Below, piece by piece: positions 48,254-56,734 of a stretch of DNA of 64,000 nucleotides (position 1 is the stretch's first letter; every line of letters begins with the position of its first letter). This DNA comes from Pseudomonadota bacterium (GTDB lineage Bacteria > Pseudomonadota > Gammaproteobacteria > Steroidobacterales > Steroidobacteraceae). Under the pieces are notes generated by a model. The model saw only the letters and a list, made by a program, of their open reading frames with translations, did no database searches and was not told the DNA's origin. The translations under genes were made by a program, and so were the position numbers. The DNA is taken from positions 62,001-126,000 of the forward strand of contig JAEWAF010000043.1 in assembly GCA_023391815.1 (NCBI GenBank). Direction: 5' to 3'.

Positions 48254-50353
48254 CTAGAACTTGTAACCCAGGCCCACCTCGTAGCTGCGAGGGGCAGCGT
48301 AATAGCCGATCTGATACAGACTGGTGATGTATTTCTCATCCGAGAGGTTGTACACGTTCGCTCGCACATGCAGCTTTTGCGTCACATCCCAGCGCGCGAA
48401 CGCATTGAGTGTTGTGTAGCTGTCCTGTCGAACGATCACGTTCGTGTACTCATCGAGCTTCGAGATCTTGCTCTGCCACCGTCCATTGATGCCGAATGAA
48501 AGCGCCGTGAAGGTGGGCACGCGCGCGCTCAGCGCGATGTTCGCGGTATGACGCGGCACCCACTCGTAAATATCCTCACCCCGCGCACCCTCGAGCTTCA
48601 GTGACGTGTACCCGAGCACCAAATCCACGTTCTGGCCGAGACGGCCCACCACTTCGAGCTCAATGCCCTTCGAGTCCACATCGACGCCTTTGTAGTAGTA
48701 CTGCGCATCCTCCGTCATGCCTGCGAAGGTCGCGAGACCTTCCTGCTCCGCCTTGAACAGTGCCAGGGTGGTCAACAATCGCCGGTCGAGCCACTCGGCC
48801 TTCACGCCGACTTCGTAATTCAAGCCCTTCGATGGCGGCAGATAGCGATGATTGATGTCGAACTGATCCTGCGGCTGATAAATATCGGAGTAGCTGCCGT
48901 ACAGCATCACCTGTTCGAGCAACTGGTAGGTAACTCCGGCGTAAGGACTGACTTCACTCTCGGTCTGATCGAACGACACCCCGGTCTGATCGCCGTCGCG
49001 GTGATATTCGGCGTAGTTGAAACCAACGATGGCGCGCAGCTTGTCGGTCACGCTGAAGCGCGTGGCGCCGAAGCCGCGTTTGAGCGTTTGATCGGTCGTG
49101 CCGTAGTACGCAAGCGGTCCCCAGGCAGGCTCGGCGACAGCGTCGCCCGCATAGGGGAATGGCGGCAGGTTCCCCCAGCTCGGATCGTTCGGATCGGCCT
49201 CACGATTGTGCTGTTTGTGCTTGCCCGCGCCATAGCTCACGCCCACCATCGCCTCGTGCTCGCGACCGAACAGCTGGAACGTGCCATTCAGCGAAGCTTC
49301 GAGCAGGTTCGACTCATCGTCGGTCACCCAATAGCCGGGCCAGCCCACCAGCCCCAGGCCGGTGTCGCGATCGATGCCCGTGGTCGAGAACGCGAAGAAC
49401 AGCTTGCTGGTGTCTTCATACTTGCGATAGTTGTAGGTGAGCTTGAAATCCCAGCCGTCCGCCAGCTCGAACGTATATTCGGCGAACGCGGTGGTGTTGC
49501 GCGTATCCCAGAACGTCCAGTCGACCGAGGTCGAAGCGCTGCGGCCGAACTCGGCCTGCGTGCCGTCGCTGTACGCGAGCACCAGCGCACCCCACATGTT
49601 TCCTGTGGTGTTCGCCTCCTGATAGGAATATCCGAGAGTGAGCGTGGAGCGATCGCCGAGCTGGCCGTCCACGACGCCATAAACAAACGTGCGATCGTTG
49701 CTGAGATCGCGCACCCAGGAATCCTGCTCCTCGCTGGCCACGGCCAGGCGGCCGGCCCACTTGCCGTCGGCGGTGAACGGCGTGGAGTAGTCCGCCTCGA
49801 TGCGCCGCTGATCGAACGAACCGCCGCTTGCCTGAATGCTGCCCTGAGTGACGTTGGTCGGACGTTTGCGAACATAGTTGATCGTGCCGGCCGAGTTGCC
49901 GACGCCGGTCAGCAATCCGTTCGCGCCGCGGATGATTTCCACTTTCTCATAACCGAAGGAGTCCATCGCGCCGGTGACGATGCCCCAATCGTTCGGCAAG
50001 CCGACGCCGTCGACCTGCGTGTTCTTGATCTCGAAGCCGCGCGCCATGTAGTTGGTGCGGTTCGTCTCCCACTCCTCGACATTGATGCCGGTGGCAAGCC
50101 GCAAGGCGTCGTTGATGTTGTTGGCGCCGAAGTTATCCATCTGATCGCGCGTCACCACGCTGATGGATTGCGGCGTATCGGCGATGTCCAGGTCCAGACC
50201 GGTCGCGCCTTTGCTGACCCGCTCGGCGCGCTTGGCGGTGATCAGCACCGTCTCGAGCGTCTGTCCGGAGATCTCGGAACTGTCCTGCGCATACGCGGTG
50301 CAGGCGGCCGTGGCCAGTGCCAGCGCCACTGCCTTTCGCAACGTGATTTTCAT
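48254..50353 (-). CDS. TonB-dependent siderophore receptor-type protein
   Basis: A 699-residue outer membrane receptor. The signal peptide is MKITLRKAVALALATAACTA with AYAQ cut site. The plug has LETVLITAKRAERVSKGATG, DTPQSISVVTRDQMDNFGAN, NINDALRLATGINVEEWETN, YMARGFEIKNTQVDGVGLPN and EIIRGANGLLTGVGNSAGTI, the FhuE/FpvA-like pattern (TPQSISVVTRDQM, GLLTGxGxPxGTIN). The barrel ends YEVGLGYKF. It would take up a ferric siderophore or a related chelate. GGGAG lies six bases before ATG 50353. An inverted repeat CCAGCT/AGCTGG (50363-50387) precedes it; I see no clear Fur box. Confidence 0.9.
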   Translation of the reverse strand: MKITLRKAVALALATAACTAYAQDSSEISGQTLETVLITAKRAERVSKGATGLDLDIADTPQSISVVTRDQMDNFGANNINDALRLATGINVEEWETNRTNYMARGFEIKNTQVDGVGLPNDWGIVTGAMDSFGYEKVEIIRGANGLLTGVGNSAGTINYVRKRPTNVTQGSIQASGGSFDQRRIEADYSTPFTADGKWAGRLAVASEEQDSWVRDLSNDRTFVYGVVDGQLGDRSTLTLGYSYQEANTTGNMWGALVLAYSDGTQAEFGRSASTSVDWTFWDTRNTTAFAEYTFELADGWDFKLTYNYRKYEDTSKLFFAFSTTGIDRDTGLGLVGWPGYWVTDDESNLLEASLNGTFQLFGREHEAMVGVSYGAGKHKQHNREADPNDPSWGNLPPFPYAGDAVAEPAWGPLAYYGTTDQTLKRGFGATRFSVTDKLRAIVGFNYAEYHRDGDQTGVSFDQTESEVSPYAGVTYQLLEQVMLYGSYSDIYQPQDQFDINHRYLPPSKGLNYEVGVKAEWLDRRLLTTLALFKAEQEGLATFAGMTEDAQYYYKGVDVDSKGIELEVVGRLGQNVDLVLGYTSLKLEGARGEDIYEWVPRHTANIALSARVPTFTALSFGINGRWQSKISKLDEYTNVIVRQDSYTTLNAFARWDVTQKLHVRANVYNLSDEKYITSLYQIGYYAAPRSYEVGLGYKF

Positions 50354-50362
50354 GTCACTCTC

Positions 50363-50387
50363 CCAGCTTGTAGCTATTGTTAGCTGG
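50363..50387. promoter_or_regulatory. Inverted repeat upstream of siderophore-type receptor
   Basis: CCAGCT (50363-50368) and AGCTGG (50382-50387) are inverted copies with a 13-base spacer that itself contains TAGCTATTGTTAGC-like repeats. It is 10-34 bases before the receptor start and may be a regulator site or a leader hairpin. Confidence 0.3.
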
Positions 50388-50437
50388 CTGGGTTCGAGTG
50401 AACCGCTTGCTGGCTCGGAAGCGCGCAGTCTAGCGCA

Positions 50438-50893
50438 TCAGCGGCGCGCGACGAAGAACGCTCTGAGCATGGCGGAACATTCCTCCGCCCGCACCCCGGA
50501 ATCGCACTCCAGTCGGTGATTCAGCGCGCTATGTTGAGTGATGTTGAAGATCGATCCCGACGCACCGGCACGCGGGTCGGTCGCCGCATACACGAGGCGC
50601 TTCACGCGAGCATGGACCATCGCGCCGGCGCACATGGCACAGGGTTCGAGCGTGACGTACAGCGTCGTATCCAGCAGCCGATAGCTGGATAGAGTTCGTG
50701 CCGCCGCTCGCATGGCCACGATTTCGGCATGCGCGGTCGGATCGTTGGTGCTGATCGGACGATTCCAGCCTTCGCCGACGATCTCGCCGTTCTTGACGAT
50801 GACCGCGCCGACCGGCACCTCGCCGGCGCGTTCAGCTTCACGCGCGAGCTCGATCGCTCGCGCCATGAAGACAGCATCGAGATCAGACACCAT
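50438..50893 (-). CDS. tadA: tRNA-specific adenosine deaminase
   Basis: A 151-residue zinc deaminase that converts A34 to inosine in tRNA-Arg(ACG). The zinc site is in PTAHAEIVAMRAAAR (His, catalytic Glu) and TLEPCAMCAGAMVHARV (two Cys); VPVGAVIVKNGEIVGEGWNR is the usual opening, and DPRAGASGSIFNITQHSALN the family-specific loop. Its start lies 11 bases inside the end of the carbonic anhydrase gene, so translation is probably coupled. Confidence 0.95.
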   Translation of the reverse strand: MVSDLDAVFMARAIELAREAERAGEVPVGAVIVKNGEIVGEGWNRPISTNDPTAHAEIVAMRAAARTLSSYRLLDTTLYVTLEPCAMCAGAMVHARVKRLVYAATDPRAGASGSIFNITQHSALNHRLECDSGVRAEECSAMLRAFFVARR

Positions 50894-51500
50894 CGAAAAA
50901 TTCGACCACGCCCGTTTCCAGGGAATATTCCGCGCCGACCACCATGAGCCCTTCGTTGCGGATCAGGTTCTCCAGCAGCGCCGAGCCATGACGCAGATGA
51001 TCGACCGAGGCCCGCACATTCGAGCGCACGGCATGCCCGACCAGCGTGTGCAGATCGTTCTTGAGCTCGGTCCGCAACAGAGTCTCGACCGACGGACGCA
51101 CCCGATCGACGATGGAACGCAGATTGATGGACTGATTTTCCGCGGGCCGTTGCAGCTCTTCGATGGTCGCGAGCACGGCGCCACAGCGTGAATGGCCGAG
51201 CACGACCACCAGTCGGGTGTTGAAACGCGAGGCCGCGAATTCGACGCTACCGACCTGCGACGGCGCCACCACGTTACCAGCGACGCGGATCACGAACAGA
51301 TCGCCGAGCCCCTGATCGAACACGATCTCCGCCGGCACACGCGCATCCGAGCAGCCCAGGATGATGGCAAACGGCGATTGTTCCTGCGTCAGCTCCACGC
51401 CGCGCGCGAGGTGCAGATGCATTTCGCCACTGCCGATACTGGAAACGAAGCGACGGTTACCGTCGCGCAGGCGCTGCAGCGCTTCTTGAGCAGAGATCAT
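50883..51500 (-). CDS. Beta-class carbonic anhydrase
   Basis: A 205-residue enzyme that interconverts CO2 and bicarbonate. The zinc ligands are in FAIILGCSDARVPAEIVFDQ (Cys, and the Asp-Arg pair) and VVVLGHSRCGAVLATIEEL (His and Cys); GDLFVIRVAGNVV is the conserved strand. ATG 51500 follows GGAGGG with nine bases between. It shares 11 bases with tadA downstream. Confidence 0.93.
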   Translation of the reverse strand: MISAQEALQRLRDGNRRFVSSIGSGEMHLHLARGVELTQEQSPFAIILGCSDARVPAEIVFDQGLGDLFVIRVAGNVVAPSQVGSVEFAASRFNTRLVVVLGHSRCGAVLATIEELQRPAENQSINLRSIVDRVRPSVETLLRTELKNDLHTLVGHAVRSNVRASVDHLRHGSALLENLIRNEGLMVVGAEYSLETGVVEFFDGV

Positions 51501-51634
51501 TGTTCGAGACCCTCCGTCGCCGGACTTCCGCGGGATTTCCCCGGCCGTGCTCTCGAGTCGCACAGCCTTCGGGTCGCGGATCGGCTGAATACTGTGTTGG
51601 GTCGACGATTGTAGCGCGTGCTGACAGTGAGGTC

Positions 51635-52264
51635 TTAGCTCAATCCGCGCTCGGTCATGCGGGGAAACAGCTTGCGGAGCACGTCGCGATAAATGCCTTC
51701 TAGCAGCGCCGGTGACGCAATTTCCTCGGTCACGCCGCGAAACGCGCTACCCTCCGACAGCACGGTTACGAACTCCACGCGAGCAGCGGCCTCTGCCTCG
51801 GTAAGTTCGGGATAGTTGCCTCGAACCAGCTCCACCGCCTGCCCTCGAAGGCGGCGGTCGGCTGCGCGCACGATCTCGGCGACGGCCGGATTGCGGGTCG
51901 CTTCGGCTGTGATCTCCAGCAGCAGGACGCGCTCGCTGCGCTCCTCTTCGGAAGCATCGACATGACGACGATTGGCAAAGCGGGCCGGAAAATCGATTTC
52001 CCGGTCGCGATCCACCATCCATTCCAGGCGCCGGGCGACGATGCGCTCGACGATGGCGTGCACGATGGCTTCCTTGCTGGGGAAGTACCGGTAGATTTGG
52101 CCGACGCTCATATGAGCTTCCGCAGCAATCTGCCCCATGCTGGCCGCATGGAAGCCATGACGAACCACGCAGGCACGCGCCGCCGAGACGATCTGATCCC
52201 GCCGCAGCTGATCGCGTAACTCCTTGACAGGTCGTTTCTTTTCCCTGGCCACAGACATGTTCAC
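51635..52264 (-). CDS. TetR-family regulator of the RND efflux operon
   Basis: A 209-residue repressor. QIVSAARACVVRHGFHAASM and GQIAAEAHMSVGQIYRYFPS (residues about 24-63) form the helix-turn-helix. It is divergent from the RND operon with only 52-112 bases between starts, the layout of AcrR/NalC-type local repressors. A near-perfect 24-bp palindrome at 52320-52343 is its likely operator. ATG 52258 is an alternative start. Confidence 0.88.
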   Translation of the reverse strand: MNMSVAREKKRPVKELRDQLRRDQIVSAARACVVRHGFHAASMGQIAAEAHMSVGQIYRYFPSKEAIVHAIVERIVARRLEWMVDRDREIDFPARFANRRHVDASEEERSERVLLLEITAEATRNPAVAEIVRAADRRLRGQAVELVRGNYPELTEAEAAARVEFVTVLSEGSAFRGVTEEIASPALLEGIYRDVLRKLFPRMTERGLS

Positions 52265-52308
52265 ATTGTTTTCACAATTGCACCCTGGGCGTTTGCGTTC
52301 GGGCTCGG

Positions 52309-52343
52309 CATAATGGATGTTGAGAATGAACGTTCACACTCAA
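52309..52343 (+). promoter_or_regulatory. RND operon promoter with 24-bp TetR operator
   Basis: CATAAT (52309-52314) is a good -10. Directly after it TTGAG (52320-52324) and CTCAA (52339-52343) enclose a central TGAACGTTCA (52327-52336), giving a 24-bp palindrome with 20 symmetric positions at the predicted transcription start. A bound TetR dimer here would block the pump operon. No good -35 is seen. Confidence 0.6.
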
Positions 52344-52376
52344 GTTCGACCGCAGATTAGTCCAAGGCGTTTTAGC

Positions 52377-53576
52377 GTGTCCAGTCCGACAACTCCCTCG
52401 ATCCTGCCGGTCCGAGCCGGTCTCGCAGTTTTGCTCGCGGCTCTGACCCTGACGCTGGCCGCCTGTGCCAAAGATCAGGCAGGCGGGCCGAAGCGCCCCC
52501 CGACCGAGGTCGGTTTCATCACCGTGCAGCCGCAGCCTTTGGTGTTGCAGTCGGAGCTCGCGGGTCGAACCACGCCCTATCTCATGTCGGATGTGAGGCC
52601 GCAGGTCTCGGGCATCATCAAATTCCGCCGCTTCGAGGAAGGCACGCGCGTCAAGGCTGGCGAGGTGTTGTATGAAATCGATCCGGCACCTTACGAAGCC
52701 GCGGTCGCCGAAGCGAAGGCCGGGCTTGCGAATGCCAAAGCATCGGTCGACGCCACGCGTCTGAAGTCCCAACGCTATAGCGAATTGCTCGCCATCGAAG
52801 GCGTTGCTCAACAGGAGGCCGATGACGCGCGCATGGCCTATCAACAGGCCCTCGCCTCTGTCGCCCAGATGGAAGCTTCGCTGGCCAGTGCGCAGATCAA
52901 TCTCGATTACACCAAGGTGCGCGCACCGATTTCTGGCCGCATCGGCAAGTCGACCGTCACGCCTGGCGCGCTCGTCACCGCCAATCAGGAGACTGCGCTC
53001 GCCACGATCCGCACGCTCGATCCGATCTACGTGGACATGACGCAATCGAGCACCGAGCTGCTGAAGCTGCGCCGGTTGATCGGCGAGGCCGGCATGAAGT
53101 CCGGTCAGGCCAAGGTGCGTCTGCGGCTCGAAGACGGCTCGCAATACAAACAAGCGGGCACGATCAAATTCCAGGAAGTGGCGGTCGATGAGTCGACCGG
53201 CTCGGTGACGTTGCGCGCCGAATTCCCGAATCCCGATGGCGTGCTGCTGCCGGGAATGTATGTCCGCGCCGTGCTCGATCAGGCCGTCGCCACCTCCGCG
53301 ATCCTCGCGCCTCAACAAGGCGTCACGCGCGATGTGAAAGGCAACGCGACCGCCATGGTGCTCACCGCGGACAACAAGGTCGAACAGCGCACGCTCGTCA
53401 CCGAGCGCGCCATCGGCGATCGCTGGCTGATCAGCGGTGGCCTGACCGAGGGCGATCGGTTGATCGTCGAAGGCACGAGCAAGGTTCGCGTCGGCGACAC
53501 CGTGAACCCCGTGGATGTGGGCTCGGGTACCAAAGCCGCCGCCGCTGAAGCCGCCTCCCCCACGACCGGAGGCTGA
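52377..53576 (+). CDS. RND efflux periplasmic adaptor lipoprotein (MexA/AcrA type)
   Basis: A 399-residue membrane fusion protein. From GTG 52377 it has a lipoprotein signal (AGLAVLLAALTLTLAAC, lipidated Cys near 30); AAGG is ten bases upstream. Upstream ATGs at 52317 and 52326 fall in the promoter-operator, so I reject them. PQVSGIIKFRRFEEGTRVKA and LYEIDPAPYEAAVAEAKAGL form the lipoyl/first half; a helical hairpin follows; TKVRAPISGRIGKSTVTPGA is the second lipoyl half, and the C-terminal beta-barrel/proximal domains end in DRLIVEGTSKVRVGDTVNPV. It links pump and outer channel. Two bases separate it from the pump gene. Confidence 0.92.
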   Translation: MSSPTTPSILPVRAGLAVLLAALTLTLAACAKDQAGGPKRPPTEVGFITVQPQPLVLQSELAGRTTPYLMSDVRPQVSGIIKFRRFEEGTRVKAGEVLYEIDPAPYEAAVAEAKAGLANAKASVDATRLKSQRYSELLAIEGVAQQEADDARMAYQQALASVAQMEASLASAQINLDYTKVRAPISGRIGKSTVTPGALVTANQETALATIRTLDPIYVDMTQSSTELLKLRRLIGEAGMKSGQAKVRLRLEDGSQYKQAGTIKFQEVAVDESTGSVTLRAEFPNPDGVLLPGMYVRAVLDQAVATSAILAPQQGVTRDVKGNATAMVLTADNKVEQRTLVTERAIGDRWLISGGLTEGDRLIVEGTSKVRVGDTVNPVDVGSGTKAAAAEAASPTTGG

Positions 53577-53578
53577 GC

Positions 53579-56500
53579 ATGCTCGCCAGATTTTTCGTCG
53601 GGCGCCCCATCTTCGCCTGGGTGATCGCCATCGTCATCATGCTGGCCGGCACGGCGGCCATCACTACGCTGCCGGTCGCTCAGTATCCGGACGTCGCGCC
53701 ACCGACGGTCGCCATCGGCGCCAATTATGTCGGCGCCTCGGCCGAAACCGTTGAAAACAGCGTTACGCAAATCATCGAGCAACAGCTCACCGGTCTGGAC
53801 GGCCTGTTGTATTTCTCGTCCTCGAGCAGCTCGAACGGCCAGGCGAGCATTCAAGTCACGTTCGAACAGGGCACCAATCCCGATACCGCGCAGGTGCAGG
53901 TTCAGAACAAGGTGCAACAGGCGTTGCCGCGTCTGCCCTCCTCGGTGCAGCAACAGGGCGTGACGGTCGTGAAGTCACAAAACGACTTCCTCATCATCGT
54001 CTCGGTCTCGGACACGACCGATACCTCGACCGCCAGCGACATCGCCGACTTCATGGTCAGCAACATGCAGGATCCGATCGCTCGCGTGCGCGGCGTCGGC
54101 GGCGTCCAGGTTTTCGGCTCCCAATATGCGATGCGCATCTGGCTCGATCCGGCCAAGTTGCTCTCCTACAGCCTGATGCCGAGCGACGTGCGTGCTGCCA
54201 TCGAGTCGCAGAACACGCAGGTGTCGGCCGGCAAAATCGGCGGCATGCCGTCGGCGCCAGAACAGCAACTCAATGCGACGGTGACCGCGCAGTCGAAGTT
54301 GCAAACGCCGGAGCAGTTTCGCGCCATCATCGTGAAGCACGATCCGAGCGGAGCGACCGTGCGGCTCGGCGATGTCGCACGCGTCGAGCTCGGCAGCGAA
54401 AGCTACGACGCCGTGCCTCGCGCGAACGGCCACCCGGCCTCCGGTCTCGCTGTGAAGCTCGCGCCCGGTGCGAACGCACTGACGACGGCGGAAGGCGTGC
54501 GCAAAGTCGTCGATGAGCTGCGCTCTTCCCTGCCCCCGGGCTATGAAATCTCGTTCCCTCGCGACAGCACCGCGTTCATCAAGATTTCCATCGAGGAAGT
54601 GGTCAAGACCTTGATCGAAGCCATCGTGCTGGTGGTCATCGTGATGTGGGTGTTCCTGCAGAACTGGCGCGCGACGTTGATTCCCGCCATCGCGGTGCCG
54701 GTCGTGCTGCTCGGTACGTTCGGCGTGCTGCAAGTATTCGGTTACTCCATCAATACGTTGACGATGTTCGCGATGGTGCTATCCATCGGTCTGCTGGTGG
54801 ACGACGCCATCGTCGTCGTCGAGAACGTCGAACGCATCATGCGTGAAGAAGGGCTCGGTCCGCGCGAGGCCACCCTGAAATCCATGGGCGAGATCACGCC
54901 TGCGCTGATCGGCATCGCGACCGTGCTCTCGGCGGTATTCCTGCCGATGGCGTTCTTCAGCGGCTCGACGGGCGTCATCTATCGGCAGTTCTCGATCACG
55001 ATCGTCTCGTCGATGATTCTCTCGGTGGTCGTCGCACTCGTGCTCACACCGGCGCTGTGCGCGCAGATTCTCAAGCCACATCACGGCGAGCAGGAGCATC
55101 GCGGTTTCTTCGGTTGGTTCAATCGCACCTTCGACCGCGCCGTGACCCGCTACGAGCACGGCGTGATCAAGGTCATCAAGCGTCCGCTGCAAGGCATGCT
55201 GGTGTTCGGCGCCATCGTCGCCGTGATGGCGCTGCTGTTGCTGAGACTGCCGACCGGCTTCTTGCCCAGCGAGGACCAGGGCCAGGTCATGGTCCAGTTC
55301 ACCTTGCCGCCCGGCGCTTCGGTCACTCGCACGCTCGAAGTGGCCAAGCGCGTCGAAAAACATTTCCTCGAGACCGAAAAAGACAACGTCAAAACGATGT
55401 TCACGATCTCGGGCTTCAACTTCAGCGGCAGCGGCCAGAACGCCGGCATGGCGTTCGTCAATCTGAAGAACTGGAAAGAACGCAAAGGCGTGGCGAATCG
55501 CGCCGACATGATCGCGCAGCGCGCCACCATGGCGCTGTCCTCGATTCGTGACGCGCAGGTGTTCTCGCTCAATCCGCCGTCCATCGCCGGCCTCGGCCAG
55601 TCGGGCGGCTTCGAATTCCAGTTGCAGGCGAATGCCGGCGTCACTCGCGAGCAGTTGAGACAAATGCGCGATCAGCTGATGGGAATGGCGCATGCCGATG
55701 CCACGCTCGCCGCCGTGCGTCTCGGCAGCCTGGCCGACACGCCGCAGCTGCATGTCGATATCGATCAGGCGAAGGCCAGCTCGCTCGGCTTGTCGCTTGC
55801 CGACATCAACACGTCGCTGAGTGCCGCATGGGCCGGCATCTATGTAAATGACTTCATCGATCGCGCTCGCGTGAAGCGCGTCTATATGCAATCCGACGCA
55901 CCGTTCCGCTCCGCGCCCGAAGATCTGGCGCAGTGGTACGTCCGCAGCGACAACGGCACGATGACGCCCTTCTCCGCCTTCGCCAGCACGAAGTGGACCT
56001 ACGGTCCGGAGAACCTGAGCCGCTACAACGGTCTTGCGTCCTATTCGATTCAAGGCTCGGCGGCCCCGGGCGTCAGCTCCGGTACGGCCATGGACAAGAT
56101 GGAAGAACTGGTCGGCAAGCTGCCTGCGGGCGCGGGCTTCGACTGGAGCGGCCTGTCGTATCAGGAACGCCTGGCCGGCGGACAAAAGACCCTGCTCTAC
56201 AGCATCTCCATCCTCGTCGTGTTCCTGTGTCTCGCGGCGTTGTATGAAAGCTGGTCGGTGCCGCTGTCCGTGATGCTCGTGATTCCGCTCGGCGTCATCG
56301 GCGCAGTTCTCGGTGCGACCTTGCGTGGCCTGGAGAACGATGTTTACTTCCAAGTGGCGCTGCTGACTACCATCGGCTTGTCGGCGAAGAACGCGATTCT
56401 GATTGTCGAGTTCGCCGAAGCGGCCTACCTGCGCGGTGCGAACTTGATCGATGCGGCGGTCGAAGCCGCGCGTCTGCGCTTGCGCCCCATCATCATGACC

Positions 56501-56734
56501 TCGCTCGCGTTCGTCGCCGGCGTGCTGCCGCTCGCCGTCTCCACTGGCGCGGGCGCCAACAGCCGTATCTCCATCGGCACCGGCGTGGTCGGCGGGACCC
56601 TGACCGCGACGGCTCTCGCGATCTTCCTGGTGCCTTTGTTCTTCGTTCTGGTCCGCAGGCTTTTCAAGGATCGTCCGGCGACCGCGCTCGCCCCGGAAGG
56701 CAGCGTTCAGAGCGAAGGAGCCCAACATGCGTAA
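53579..56734 (+). CDS. RND efflux pump inner membrane transporter (MexB/AcrB type)
   Basis: A 1051-residue proton-driven drug pump of the HAE1 group. ARFFVGRPIFAWVIAIVIML is helix 1; VAQYPDVAPPTVAIGANYVG and SGFNFSGSGQNAGMAFVNLK are typical periplasmic blocks; LSIGLLVDDAIVVVENVERI in helix 4 contains the proton-relay aspartates, and GLSAKNAILIVEFAEAAYLR in helix 10 the partner lysine. The full length equals AcrB/MexB. Substrates cannot be read from the sequence; broad drug, bile salt or aromatic export is usual. Its end overlaps the outer membrane factor by eight bases. Confidence 0.96.
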   Translation: MLARFFVGRPIFAWVIAIVIMLAGTAAITTLPVAQYPDVAPPTVAIGANYVGASAETVENSVTQIIEQQLTGLDGLLYFSSSSSSNGQASIQVTFEQGTNPDTAQVQVQNKVQQALPRLPSSVQQQGVTVVKSQNDFLIIVSVSDTTDTSTASDIADFMVSNMQDPIARVRGVGGVQVFGSQYAMRIWLDPAKLLSYSLMPSDVRAAIESQNTQVSAGKIGGMPSAPEQQLNATVTAQSKLQTPEQFRAIIVKHDPSGATVRLGDVARVELGSESYDAVPRANGHPASGLAVKLAPGANALTTAEGVRKVVDELRSSLPPGYEISFPRDSTAFIKISIEEVVKTLIEAIVLVVIVMWVFLQNWRATLIPAIAVPVVLLGTFGVLQVFGYSINTLTMFAMVLSIGLLVDDAIVVVENVERIMREEGLGPREATLKSMGEITPALIGIATVLSAVFLPMAFFSGSTGVIYRQFSITIVSSMILSVVVALVLTPALCAQILKPHHGEQEHRGFFGWFNRTFDRAVTRYEHGVIKVIKRPLQGMLVFGAIVAVMALLLLRLPTGFLPSEDQGQVMVQFTLPPGASVTRTLEVAKRVEKHFLETEKDNVKTMFTISGFNFSGSGQNAGMAFVNLKNWKERKGVANRADMIAQRATMALSSIRDAQVFSLNPPSIAGLGQSGGFEFQLQANAGVTREQLRQMRDQLMGMAHADATLAAVRLGSLADTPQLHVDIDQAKASSLGLSLADINTSLSAAWAGIYVNDFIDRARVKRVYMQSDAPFRSAPEDLAQWYVRSDNGTMTPFSAFASTKWTYGPENLSRYNGLASYSIQGSAAPGVSSGTAMDKMEELVGKLPAGAGFDWSGLSYQERLAGGQKTLLYSISILVVFLCLAALYESWSVPLSVMLVIPLGVIGAVLGATLRGLENDVYFQVALLTTIGLSAKNAILIVEFAEAAYLRGANLIDAAVEAARLRLRPIIMTSLAFVAGVLPLAVSTGAGANSRISIGTGVVGGTLTATALAIFLVPLFFVLVRRLFKDRPATALAPEGSVQSEGAQHA

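Noticed and set aside
48848..50383. Open frame of 511 codons on the plus strand
   Set aside because: Antisense of the siderophore-type receptor; no recognisable domain or ribosome site.
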